Origin: Morinoia aosen | Lineage: Eukaryota; Arthropoda; Malacostraca; Amphipoda; Talitridae | Assembly (NCBI GenBank): GCA_030386875.1 | Contig: CM059575.1 | Location: 19,926,293 to 19,990,292 of the forward strand | DNA length: 64,000 nucleotides | Direction of reading: 5' to 3' | Position numbers and translations under genes: made by a program | Shown here: piece after piece, positions 12,621-22,511 of the stretch | Position numbering within the stretch: the first letter of the stretch is position 1 | Layout of the letters: the number at the start of each line of letters is the position of its first letter | The notes under the pieces: model-generated | Database searches by the model: none | Told to the model about the DNA's origin: nothing | What the model saw: the letters and a program-made list of their open reading frames with translations, nothing else

Positions 12621-13766
12621 TTGCCCCACAGCTTACCTCACAGCTCGTCCTGCTTGCCCCACAGCTCGTCCTGCTTGCCCCACAGCTCGTCCTGCTTGCC
12701 CCACAGCTCGTCCTGCTTGCCCCACAGCTCGTCCTGCTTGCCCCACAGGTCGTCCTGCTTGCCCCACAGGTCGTCCTGCTTGCCCCACAGGTCGTCCTGC
12801 TTGCCCCACAGCTCGTCCTGCTTGCCCCACAGCTCGTCCTGCTTGCCCCACAGCTCGTCCTGCTTGCCCCACAGCTCGTCCTGCTTGCCCCACAGCTCGT
12901 CCTGCTTGCCCCACAGCTCGTCCTGCTTGCCCCACAGCTCGTCCTGCTTGCCCCACAGCTCGTCCTGCTTGCCCCACAGCTCGTCCTGCTTGCCCCACAG
13001 CTCGTCCTGCTTGCCCCACAGCTCGTCCTGCTTGCCCCACAGCTCGTCCTGCTTGCCCCACAGCTCGTCCTGCTTGCCCCACAGCTCGTCCTGCTTGCCC
13101 CACAGCTCGTCCTGCTTGCCCCACAGCTCGTCCTGCTTGCCCCACAGCTCGTCCTGCTTGCCCCACAGCTCGTCCTGCTTGCCCCACAGCTCGTCCTGCT
13201 TGCCCCACAGCTCGTCCTGCTTGCCCCACAGCTCGTCCTGCTTGCCCCACAGCTCGTCCTGCTTGCCCCACAGCTCGTCCTGCTTGCCCCACAGCTCGTC
13301 CTGCTTGCCCCACAGCTCGTCCTGCTTGCCCCACAGCTCGTCCTGCTTGCCCCACAGCTCGTCCTGCTTGCCCCACAGCTCGTCCTGCTTGCCCCACAGC
13401 TCGTCCTGCTTGCCCCACAGCTCGTCCTGCTTGCCCCACAGCTCGTCCTGCTTGCCCCACAGCTCGTCCTGCTTGCCCCACAGCTCGTCCTGCTTGCCCC
13501 ACAGCTCGTCCTGCTTGCCCCACAGCTCGTCCTGCTTCTCCACAGCTCGTCCTGCTTCTCCACAGCTCGTCCTGCTTGCCCCACAGCTCCTCCTGCTTGC
13601 CCCACAGCTCGTCCTGCTTCTCCACAGCTCCTCCTGCTTGCCCCACAGCTCCTCCTGCTTGCCCCACAGCTCCTTCTGCTTGCCCCACAGCTCCTCCTGC
13701 TTGCCCCACAGCTCCTCCTGCTTGCCCCACAGCTCCTCCTGCTTGCCCCACAGCTCCTCCTGCTTG
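12621..13766 (+). repeat. Minisatellite, 21-bp units
   Basis: Continues directly from the 22-bp array with units of CTTGCCCCACAGCTCG plus TCCTG. Variants CAGGTCG (three adjacent units near 12750-12790) and CAGCTCC (right edge from about 13590) mark the ends, and CTTCTCCACAG units occur near 13530-13620. Being a multiple of 3, it yields periodic peptides in each frame on both strands (for example LVLLAPQ on plus, GKQDELW on minus). I regard these as non-coding. Confidence 0.95.
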
Positions 13767-14045
13767 GTCCGAAGAAAAAGTCCTCTCACTTTAATATTTA
13801 TCGTAGACTCGACGACGTTTGTTAATCGAAGCACACTGGGGATTCAGTGTCGTAATTACATCTGAGCTTTTGTAGTTTAATCTCTCTGTTCTTCCGTATG
13901 GGAGGTCAGTGTTCTGTACGGTTGAATCTTGCTGTATCTCATGTACTTTTGTCTTCATTGAATTCTTCAGGACTTCATTTCTTGCGCTGCTCTCTTCTTT
14001 CTTCAACCAACACGCGCCTAGTATGACACATGCTAGGCTTACATC
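13767..14045. other. No gene supported
   Basis: Unique-looking sequence right of the minisatellite. A 111-codon minus-strand ORF (14126-13791) overlaps the start of the TTAA element at 14046 and shows no known domain. Confidence 0.5.
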
Positions 14046-14313
14046 CTGATTAAGACGTTGACTGCGTTCGGGAGATATGTGTACCACAAGGTAAATTGCT
14101 CGTTTACTTACCGGTATAAATAGCATTTCAAGTATTTAATTATCTTTTTATAAATAGATTATAGCGCAAGAGGTAAAATATTATCGTGCTGTTATGTTTC
14201 TCATTCATTCTTGAAAGGATGGTAATTTGTTCGAGCAGTGAAGTCGGTTTTTGTATTCTGCTACTTCCAACCGAACCAACTGTAGGAACTGCGCAAACGT
14301 AGTTAGTGTGTTA
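14046..14313 (+). mobile_element. TTAA-flanked miniature element, family M2, copy 1
   Basis: The left end reads TTAAGACGTTGACTGCG. The right end on the complement reads TTAACACACTAACTACG. It has ATGTGTACCACAAGGTAAAT, ACCGGTATAAAT, GAGCAGTGAAGTC and CTGCTACTTCCAACC in common with 19330-19590. TTAA at both ends suggests a piggyBac-type mechanism (inference). No transposase. Confidence 0.6.
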
Positions 14314-14426
14314 ATTGACACCTTGCTGGCGGTTTGCTTGCGAAAAAGCCTCCACAGGTCTTGCTTAAAGTCTTCCTACTGCAAAACGACCATAGCCCGT
14401 TTGAAAAGTTTCAACTATTTTTTAAA

Positions 14427-14545
14427 ATTAATGGTATCCATTGGACTCAGTGAATGTTTAGTATTTATAAAATTCCTATCAACTTTTGGCTTTAAATTTG
14501 AGTTGAATATTGAACTTCAGTTTAACTATCACGGCTGACGTGTTA
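14427..14545 (+). mobile_element. Family M1 element, 5'-truncated
   Basis: Matches the right half of M1 (TTAAATTTGAGTTGAATATTG, AACTTCAGTTTAAC) and ends GACGTGTTAA. The left half is missing. Confidence 0.7.
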
Positions 14546-14827
14546 AATCAATAAACTGCCTCTTGAATCATCAGAAAGTCGATCAGGTAACAACGTGTGT
14601 GTGAACTTGAATGGATGCCGGATAATAACAAGAGTTTTTTTGCAGGTCTTCACATGTGCACGAATTCTGAAGTACGCTCTAAAGTCCTTACGAAGGAGAT
14701 GCCTCCGAGTTGAAATAAGTCAAGTAAGTTGGTAATTGACAAGTTGTGAAATTAACCTATATGCAGTGTTCATAAAAGATGAAAAAGATCAATACGTAGT
14801 GCAATAGGAGAGCATTCACAATAACTT

Positions 14828-15054
14828 TATCACCTTGACCGCGGTATGGACCATGGGTAGTCACTCAGGGAGTTTTTACGGTGCTGCTGATCAGCCAGTA
14901 GTCACAAGCTCAAATTTTACAAATACTCAATTAAAATTGGATAAAGGCACGGTGGAGCTAATTTTCACTATTTTCAACAATGCTTACTACAATTGACTTT
15001 AATTTTGAGTTTAATATTTAGCTTCAGTTTTACCTGTTGCAGTCAAAGTGTTTA
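14828..15054 (+). mobile_element. Family M1 element
   Basis: Full-length copy. It includes the GTGCTGCTGATCAGCCAGTA block, AATTGACTTTAATTTTGAG and the right end GCAGTCAAAGTG. Its flanking TTAA sites have mutated, which suggests an old insertion. Confidence 0.75.
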
Positions 15055-15584
15055 GAATGAGTTGGATACCACTCAAAGCAAGCTTGTTTTCCTTAAAGCG
15101 CAAATTTCTGTAATTTTCCTAATACGATTTTTCGCGGGAATTTCCTTCGAATTATCGCAGGCGAAGTCAAATTACTGAGTAGCAAATTTTATGCGTTTTC
15201 TTTAATTTTTGAAAGAAATAATCTTGCGTCCAGATGCCGGAGTATGAAGATCATTCTCTGTGTTTATTTGTATTCGTAACTGTACGCAACAGAAAAATGT
15301 TGGTTGTAAATGTTACCAAAATGAACGTTTATTTCGATGGGTTACGAATAAATAACACTGTATTGGTAAGTTTAAAACGAAGAGCTTATGTTCTCTAGTA
15401 ATCGTACATAATTCATGCTATATTTCCAAGTGTGTATGTATGTACGTCTGTGTATGCTGTGTATGCTGTGTTTGTTAAATTTTCCCTACAACTTTTATCA
15501 TTTGGAAGGCTGAGTCTGTTGACACAAACGTTATAATTTATTTTGTTATTCGTTCATCAGGAGCTTATACATATTTCATGTTGG
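15055..15584. other. No gene supported
   Basis: AT-rich. A short GTATGTATGTACGTCTGTGT-type tract lies near 15430-15475. Nothing else seen. Confidence 0.55.
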
Positions 15585-15586
15585 TA

Positions 15587-16030
15587 CAGGGTATTCAATA
15601 ATTAGCGTGGCAAGTTTTTTGCCCAAAGATACTAAAGAAACAAGAATATACATCGAAGTGAATTCGTAAATCTTAGATATTTCCGCATTTTATGCGATAT
15701 GCTTCGATATGCTTCGACATTTGCTTCGATTACGCTTTGGAGGCACTTGGAAAACGATCTGCGCGATTAGAAACACCTGTTTGAAGGAATTTGACCCTTT
15801 GGAGGGGATTTTCGCTTTCAAAACATTCAAACGTTGTTGATGCGTTTCTGGCACCTTACTCTCCGAGATAAACCTGATACAATAATTGAGAGGCTTCAAA
15901 TCTGGCGCTGCAGGACATTACTCCTTTGCACTGCAGTGGGGAACATTGGATGCCGACCACTCCTGTGTTTTCTGAGCTCCTTGAGAGAATTACGAGTCTT
16001 GCTGAAACGACCGTGGGCGTTTTTTTAAAT
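15587..16030 (-). pseudogene. Tc1/mariner transposase remnant with one terminal repeat
   Basis: A TA dinucleotide at 15585-15586 is followed by CAGGGTATTCAATAATTAGC, the style of terminal repeat common in this superfamily. On the minus strand, starting near 16000, FQQD (then a broken ARPH-like stretch) is followed by QKTQEWSASNVPH, then PDLKPLNYCIRFISESKV. This is the expected order of the second and third catalytic aspartates of a DDE transposase. Frameshifts and a stop disable it. The other end is missing, lost upstream of about 16030. Confidence 0.7.
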
Positions 16031-16171
16031 TTATTTTTGACGAGAAAAATAGTGATTATCTTAAAAAGAAGTTTGTGTAGTTTTCTTGATTGAATTTGAT
16101 CCCTAGATCAATAAAATTCAAGACTTCATCGTGTTTCACTTCATGGATTGATTGAGAGTTAGTTGAAGCCT

Positions 16172-16529
16172 CCCCCTCAGGGGGATGCAACTTTTGTTTC
16201 TGTGGGAATTATGACTCCCATTGGGAAAATGCGTGAGGGCCCAAGCTGAGAGTCAGGGAAGCCTTCTTTTTGTTGAAATGAAATGTTTTTGTTCTGTTAA
16301 GAACCATGTTTTTCGGTTCACTGCTGTCTTGTTTTTTCAGCATCTATTACTTCCTTCTTCAACTTTTATCTTGTTTCATTAACTTCCTTCTCAACTTACT
16401 GTTTCTAGCCTCATCTGCATAGATTCCGCGTTCCCTTATCTCCATACTAAATGGTACCTTCCTCCTTACTCTCTTCGGAACGCTTGTTTTAAGCGGTTAG
16501 GGAAGCTTAAACTAACATCTAATCTAATC
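16172..16529 (+). mobile_element. S1 SINE-like retroposon, full length
   Basis: Begins CCCCCTCAGGGGGATGCAAC and ends with the family tail CTAACATCTAATCTAATC. Short subfamily (lacks the 24-base central insert). The first hairpin is damaged here. No clear target duplication. Confidence 0.85.
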
Positions 16530-16716
16530 AAGTTGTAATATAACCACATCACAAGTGTTCCCAAGATAAGAAGAGAGGTACCCTTTAGTAAAAAATTCTG
16601 GATCGAGGAAGCTATGCTCAATGTGTGTCCCCACACCTTGTGCTTTGAAACAAGCAAAACTGAAAGCAGTTGATAAGACACGGCAATATTTGAAAAAATA
16701 AAATTATAGGTTAACA

Positions 16717-16813
16717 ACTGTCCTATTTTTCAGCACTTGTTACTTTCTTCTTCAACATAAATTTCCTGTCTAGCTTACCTTTTCTCTGCGCAGGAGATCT
16801 AGCGTGGGAACGC
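16717..16813 (+). mobile_element. S1 retroposon, internal fragment
   Basis: Matches only the middle of S1 (CTGTCCTATTTTTCAGCACT through the CTGCGCAGG insert). Both ends are missing. Belongs to the long subfamily. Confidence 0.7.
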
Positions 16814-17042
16814 TCGTTTAGAATAATTTATGGAAAGATTTACGTAGCCTGTACAAAATCGTTCCTTACTCTGCTCCACCCTCTTTATATCGAAATAAAA
16901 AAAATTGTTGAGAGGGCTTAAGTGGTGAGATTTTGCTCTTATGGCGTTTAATGAGAGGTACTCATAAATTTCGTATATTATTCTGGTGTTTTTCGAGTAA
17001 CGGTATAAATATTCTAATACCAACTTCTACTGGAGGTAACAA

Positions 17043-17115
17043 GCCTTCATAGCTCAGGGGTTAGAGCGCTGGTCTAGTAAACCAGAGGCCGGGAGTTCGA
17101 TTCTCCCTGAAGGCA
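17043..17115 (+). tRNA. tRNA-Thr (AGT)
   Basis: A 73-nt cloverleaf. The acceptor GCCTTCA pairs with TGAAGGC, with discriminator A. The D arm is GCTC/GAGC. The anticodon stem CTGGT/ACCAG encloses loop CTAGTAA, giving anticodon AGT. The T arm is GGGAG-TTCGATT-CTCCC. It has no intron. A TTTTT run near 17143 could end Pol III transcription. It is identical to the copies at 29334-29406 and 58595-58667, and the A34 would be edited to inosine as in other eukaryotic Thr tRNAs. Confidence 0.97.
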
Positions 17116-17781
17116 GCGATCGATGTGAGTGTACCCACTCAGCTTTTTATGATTGTGTGACGTCCGCTTTTTTCCGCCATAGGTTTAAACCTCGAATGAC
17201 ATCGAGGTGTGAAAGGCGAGGTGGTGATAATGCCACTGTCTAAGGGAATCCATCTCTCTACTGGAATGTCTCTTCCAGCAGCGTGGAACATTCTTTCAGG
17301 TGCAACCCTCCACCTTGCGCAAGTGGCTGTGACGGGACAAGTTGAAGCGCAGTGTAAATCTATCTATATACCTAATGCAGGTCCTGGGCTAAAGTTTTCG
17401 TCCGCTGAATTCATGCGTTATTAAAGTATTATATCATTAGAGATTAGCATCATCATTCCTCATGTTACTAGTATGAAGGTTATAGCTGTTATATCAACAA
17501 CGTAGTTGTGTTTGAAATCATTCTAACATTTCATTCGTTTGGATTTTGGTTTCTTCGTTTGTATAGTTCTAGTCGCTCCCAAACTTATAGTCCAGCCCCT
17601 TGCGTTGTGTCATTTACTGCATTTTGGCTTCGTTTCGAACCTTGCTGTGAAGTACCAGCGGCCAGTGATGCCAGCGCTGAGCCACGGAGGTTGAATGGGA
17701 GGTGCAACCTCCTTGCGCTGAGCAGACGTTGCTGTAGCGTCCGGATGCTGCGACGCGCAGCTGGCTGGGTTCACGAATTTG
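17116..17781. other. No gene supported
   Basis: Mixed composition, with a GC-richer part at about 17640-17770 just left of the 38-bp array. ORFs here (71 and 93 codons) show no domain. Confidence 0.5.
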
Positions 17782-18235
17782 TTTGTTAGTGTTGAACCTT
17801 CATATCTGGTTCACATCTGTTTGTTAGTGTTGAACCTTAAATATCTGGTTCACATCTGTTTGTTAGTGTTGAACCTTCATATCTGGTTCACATCTGTTTG
17901 TTAGTGTTGAACCTTCATATCTGGTTCACATCTGTTTGTTAGCGTTGAACATTCATATCTGGTTCACATCAGTTTGTTAGTGTTGAACCTTCGTATCTGG
18001 TTCACATCTGTTTGTTAGTGTTGAACCTTCATATCTGGTTCACATCTGTTTGTTAGTGTTGAACCTTCATATCTGGTTCACATCAGTTTGTTAGTGTTGA
18101 ACCTTCAGATCTGGTTCATATCTGTTTGTTAGCGTTGAACGATCATATATGGGTCACATTTTTTTTATTGTTGAACCATCATGTTTACATCGCTTTGTTA
18201 GTGCTCACCACTGGTCCACATCTCTTTGCTAGATT
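17782..18235 (+). repeat. Minisatellite, 38-bp unit
   Basis: About 11-12 units containing TTTGTTAGTGTTGAACC and ATATCTGGTTCACATCTG. The spacing from 17782 to 17820 gives 38 bp. Units decay toward the right edge (18140-18235). Confidence 0.95.
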
Positions 18236-18555
18236 GTCTGCCAAAATTTTCCAACTAGGCATTTTTTGAACAAATTAAGCATAAAGTGCTTGGCAGTGGT
18301 CGGTTTTATCCTCGCATTTATTTAAAAAAAGTCAAAACTTGAGAAGTTTGGTCATAAAAATGGCGATATGGCGACTCGGTTTCGGACGATGATGCCCTGA
18401 CCCAGACCAATAGCTCAGTGTACGCCAACAATCTACTATGTCTAACTCGTCATGTGAAATTCAATGGGGGATTTCTGCTTAAAGTCCCCTTAGGAACACC
18501 ATTCAACTCCATTCCCATTGAACGGCCCTGAGGTGGTCAGGGCCTCAGGCCGTGA
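18236..18555. other. No gene supported
   Basis: Unique-looking sequence between the 38-bp array and an S1 copy. Confidence 0.5.
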
Positions 18556-18915
18556 CCCCTCAGGGGGATACAACTATTGTATCTATTGGAATTAGCGATC
18601 CCAGGGGGACAATGTTTGAGGGCCCGAGTTGAGAGGTAAGCCTGCTGCTTAGGTAAGTTTTTGTTGAAATAAAATATTTTTGTTATGATAAGGACCATTT
18701 TTTCGGTTCACTGCTGTCCTGTTTTTCAGCACCTACTACTTTCTTCTCAGACTTTGATCTTGTTTTATGAACTACTTTCTCAACTTGCTGTTTCTATGCC
18801 CTTTCTGCATAGATCCGCGTTCCCTTAACTCCATACTAAATGGTGACTTCCTCCTTTCTCTCTTTGGATCGCCTGTGCGAGAGGTTTAAACTAACTAATA
18901 ACCTAATCTAATCTA
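18556..18915 (+). mobile_element. S1 retroposon, full length
   Basis: Starts CCCCTCAGGGGGATACAACT with an intact first hairpin (GATACAACTATTGTATC) and ends TAACCTAATCTAATCT. Short subfamily. Confidence 0.9.
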
Positions 18916-18982
18916 TGTGCTTAAAGTTCGAGTTTTTCCACTTGTTCTCGTTTACTTCGCGTTGTATCTGTGGGTTTTTTTT

Positions 18983-19783
18983 CCCTCGGAGTGATTGAAC
19001 TATTATCTCTGTGGGAATTAGCGTTCCTAGGGAGAAGATGTGATGTCCCGAATAAGAGGATAGGAAGCTTTCTTTTTGTTGAAATAGAAACGCATTTTAT
19101 TTTGTTTTCTTTTCGGTTTTCCAACTTTTTCGATTCACTGCTCTCGTTCTTTTAAAACACTTGTTAGTTTCTTCTTCAACACGTTAAGTGCATTTGCGCA
19201 GTTACGGTCCGATTGGTTAGGCTGGAATTATCAATTGAAAAACAGTATTCACGGCTTGATAACATTGTATTCTTGCTAAGAAGCGCGAAGAATATAATTG
19301 CTTGGTAATATTTTAACATATTAACAATGTATTGGGACGAATGTGTACCACAAGGTAATTTGCTCTGTCACGTACCGGTATAAATGAGACGTATTTTGTC
19401 TGCATCGCGACCTTTTCGAAAAATTAACGTTATCATGCGAATTAAAATGTTGCATTGCAATTATATTTTTCGTATTTCTTAAAAAATATAGAAAAGTATT
19501 TGAGCAGTAAAGTCAATTTCTCAAGTCTGCTACTTACATCCAAACCACAGGAACCAAAACAACAGCAAAAACGTCAACGTGTTGACTTGTAAGCCATAAT
19601 CTAATTTAAATAAAGCTAGTGCAATAATTAAAATACAATTCGTCGATACTGGTACATAAATTAGCAATTTGCTTAGAGGTACACAGTATGTACCAACACA
19701 GTAAACATGTTAACTTCAATATGTTTGATAAACGTCTTTCTCCACTTGCTGTTTGTATGCGCAGGTGGTCTGGTGAGGGAACG
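18983..19783 (+). mobile_element. S1 retroposon split by an insertion
   Basis: The 5' part is at 18983-19184 (to CTTCTTCAAC) and the middle resumes at about 19719-19783 (TTTCTCCACTTGCTG, GCGCAGGTGGTC). Between them lies about 530 bp that includes an M2 element. The 3' part is lost where the next S1 copy begins at 19784. Long subfamily. Confidence 0.7.
19185..19718 (+). mobile_element. M2-containing insertion
   Basis: Interrupts an S1 copy. 19330-19590 matches M2 copy 1 (ATGTGTACCACAAGGTAATT, ACCGGTATAAAT, GAGCAGTAAAGTC, CTGCTACTTACATCC) and ends GTCAACGTGTTGA. The outer ends (CACGTTAAGTG on the left; complement CATGTTTACTG on the right, next to TTAA) match 8 of 11 and could be the terminal repeats of a larger TTAA element. 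Confidence 0.5.
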
Positions 19784-20483
19784 CCCCCTCAGGGGGATAC
19801 AACTATTGTATCTATGGGAATTAGCGCTCCCAGGGGGAGTATGTGAGGGCCCGAGCTAAAGGTTAGGTATGCTTTCTTTTTGTTAAAATAACACGCTCCC
19901 AGGGGAACCATGTGAGGGCCCGAGCTAAAGGTTAGGTAGGCTTCCTTTTTGTTGTAAGTAAATAGGTTTTTGTTTTGTTACGGATCTTTTTTTTTCGGTT
20001 CACTGCTGTCCTGTTTTTCAGCACCTACTACTTTTTTCTTCAACTTTTTTCTTGTTTCATGAACTTCTTTCCTAGCTTACTGTTTCTGTGCACCTTGTGC
20101 ATAGATTCCACGTTCCCTCAACTCCATACTAAATGGTGCCTTCCTTTTTCCTCTCTTGGAACATCTTTGTCGTGGTTAAGGGAGGCTAAAACTTTCTTAT
20201 ATAATAATAATAATAATGTTAAAATAACTTAGGTTTTTGTTTTGCTACGTACCAACTTTTTTCGGTTTACTGCTGTCCTGTTTTTTCAGCACCTACTACT
20301 TTCTTCTGCAAATTTGAACATGTTTCATGAACTTCTCTCTCATCTTACTGTTTCTATGCCCTTTCTGAATAGATTCCGCGTTTCCTCAAATCCATACTAA
20401 ATGGTGCCTTCTTCCTCCCTCACTTTGGATTGCCTTTGTTGCGGATAGGGAGGCTTTAACTAACTAAGAATCTAATCTAATCT
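19784..20483 (+). mobile_element. S1 retroposon interrupted by a nested S1
   Basis: The outer copy runs 19784-19892 and resumes at 20229-20483, ending TCTAATCTAATCT. A second S1 is inserted at its TGTTAAAATAAC sequence, which is duplicated at 19881-19892 and 20217-20228. Confidence 0.9.
19893..20216 (+). mobile_element. Nested S1 retroposon, 5'-truncated, (TAA)n tail
   Basis: Starts inside the family consensus at ACGCTCCCAGGGG and ends with a run of ATA/TAA repeats. A perfect 12-bp duplication flanks it. The A+T-only tail is shared with the copy at 23568 and marks a young subfamily. Confidence 0.92.
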
Positions 20484-20622
20484 GTGAGGGAACGTACTTT
20501 GTGTATAGATTCCCGGTTTCCTTTAACTCTATACCAAATGGTGCCTCCCTTGTTTCTCTTTTTGGAACGTTTTGTGGTTATGGAGGTTCTTCAAACTAAC
20601 TTATATTGAATCTAATCTCCGG
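20484..20622 (+). mobile_element. S1 retroposon, 3' fragment
   Basis: Starts within the central insert (GTGAGGGAACGTACTTTGTG) and ends ATTGAATCTAATCT. Abuts the preceding copy. Long subfamily. Confidence 0.75.
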
Positions 20623-20827
20623 GGTGTTCTTCAGTAAGTTGACACTTGGTTATCTCTGGCAGATGTGCAGGGATTCACAAGTAACATATTCAGTAAAAAA
20701 GGAAGCGGATTGTATGCTTCAAGGAGTTAGCGCTCCTCAATACCGCCCCATGTTGTCACACGATATTCAAACAGTTTTCTAGCTCTCAACAATGTTTAAA
20801 ATTACCAGGCCAAGTCTCTTGTTTCCA

Positions 20828-21184
20828 CCCCTCAGGGGGATACAATTATTGTATCTATGGGAACTAGCGCTCCCAGGGGGACAATGTGAGGGCCTGAGCT
20901 GAGAGTTAGGTAGGCCTTCTTTTTGTTGAAATAAAATGTTTTTGTTATGTTAAGGACCACCTTTTTTCGGTTCACTGCTGTCCTGTTTTTCAGCACCTAC
21001 TACTGTCTTCTTCAACTTTGGTCTTGTTTCATAATCTTCTTTCACAACTAACTGTTTCTATGCCTTTCTGCGTAGATTCCGCGTTTCCTTAACTCCATAC
21101 TAAATGGTGCCTTCCTCCTTCCTCTCTTTGGATCGCAATTGTTGCTAGGTAGGGAGGCTAAAACTAACGACTAAACTAATCTAA
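20828..21184 (+). mobile_element. S1 retroposon, full length, with duplication
   Basis: TCTCTTGTTTCCA at 20815-20827 and TCTCTTTTTTCCA at 21185-21197 match 12 of 13. The first hairpin reads GATACAATTATTGTATC and is intact. Short subfamily. Confidence 0.9.
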
Positions 21185-21393
21185 TCTCTTTTTTCCATCT
21201 TCGGGATCAGTATTGCAGTACACAGGCGTTAGACTTCTTACTCTAGTGTCTTTGCTTCTGTTCTTCCCAATTTGCGTCGCGTCTCGTCGTGTCGAGAAGC
21301 CTAAATGGCATCGGTTTGGTTTCTGCTGAAAGGAGAGGAGATGAAACCATTTGACTGTTGGCTATTGATCTTCATCTTCGAGTTCCACTGCAT

Positions 21394-21885
21394 CTGTGGT
21401 GCCCTGGAGCTGTGTGGTGCCCTGGAGCTGTGTGCCCTGGAGCTGTGTGGTGCCCTGGAGCTGTGTGCTGCCCTGGAGCTGTGTGCTGCCCTGGAGCTGT
21501 GTGCTGCTCTGGAGCTGTGTGCTGCCCTGGAGCTGTGTGGAGCTGTGTGGTGCCCTGGAGCTGTGTGCTGCCCTGGAGCTGTGTGCTGCCCTGGAGCTGT
21601 GTGCTGCCCTGGAGCTGTGTGCTGCCCTGGAGCTGTGTGGTGCCCTTTAGCTGTGTGGTGCCCTGGAGCTGTGTGGTGCCCTGGAGCTGTGTGGTGCCCT
21701 GGAGCTGTGTGGTGCCCTGGAGCTGTGTGGTGCCCTGGAGCTGTGTGGTGCCCTGGAGCTGTGTGGTGCCCTGGAGCTGTGTGCTGCCCTGGAGCTGTGT
21801 GCTGCCCTGGAGCTGTGTGCTGCCCTGGAGCTGTGTGCTGCCCTGGAGCTGTGTGCTGCCCTGGAGCTGTGTGGTGCCCTAGAGT
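21394..21885 (+). repeat. Minisatellite, 18-bp unit
   Basis: About 27 units of GTGTGGTGCCCTGGAGCT, alternating between TGG and TGC versions. One unit is 15 bp, and an extra 10-bp indel near 21535-21550 shifts the frame. The 234-codon ORF from 21305 therefore reads ALELCA in its first part and PGAVCC in the rest, which argues against coding. Confidence 0.93.
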
Positions 21886-22021
21886 TCTGTTGTGGTCGGA
21901 AGCTCTGTGGTGCTTTACAGCTCTGCTGTACTTCGTTTCGACCTCTGCATGGGCCGTGGTACCATGGCATAGACCCCCCAGAGATCGGTGTATTCCCGCT
22001 CGAGGATGACCGGACCAGCGC

Positions 22022-22056
22022 TATAAAGAGGGACGCGGGAACCGCAAGAGCCAGTG
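22022..22056 (+). promoter_or_regulatory. Possible TATA/initiator core promoter
   Basis: TATAAAG at 22022-22028 is followed by CCAGTG at 22051-22056. The A at 22053 lies 31 bases after the first T of the TATA box, the usual metazoan spacing. The region downstream is GC-rich, and CG|GTGAGC at 22097 would serve as a splice donor, giving a short non-coding first exon of about 44 bases. No ATG occurs in that exon. Without transcript evidence this may be chance. Confidence 0.3.
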
Positions 22057-22097
22057 CCGCTCCGGTCGTAGCGGTGTGTGGTGGCGGGTAGGAGCGG

Positions 22098-22511
22098 TGA
22101 GCCGTGCCCCCGCCCGGCGCCGAGCTGGTTGGGTACCGTATGGTCAGCTCCTGCCTCGTGTTCCATCTTTGTGTTCAAGAGATTTTTGTGCTGCTTGCTT
22201 GGTCCATACAAACCGTAGTTGAGCAAACCTGAGTCCATTTCTTCCTCTGCCTTTTGGTGAAGTTACGGCTGTTATTTTTAGGTGCAATTGGTCAATTTAG
22301 TTGGCGCTTATGTTTTTTCTTCGCGGTTGTGTTGAGCTTTGTTTCCGCGTTTTTAGTAAATTTTTCTGTCGTGTGGTAATTTAAAAATTCATACTAGTTC
22401 TTGAAGTTTTTTTCTGCTTAGTTTTAGCTGCTTGGGATCTTTTCCTGATAAGCCTCGCCACTAATACAACACATAAGTACACCCACTACACCCAACTAAA
22501 CCCACTTCTAA
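22098..22511. other. No gene supported
   Basis: GC-rich at first, then AT-rich. Might be intronic if the promoter at 22022 is real. Confidence 0.4.

Noticed and set aside
10415-13865. Three plus-strand ORFs of 1032-1143 codons and three minus-strand ORFs of 346-398 codons as genes
   Set aside because: They are frame shadows of a stop-free minisatellite. Reading frames rotate through the same unit and no unique domain is present.
21305-22009. 234-codon ORF with a hydrophobic start over the 18-bp array
   Set aside because: An indel inside the array changes the repeat frame without ending the ORF, so the frame is not maintained. The array explains the openness.
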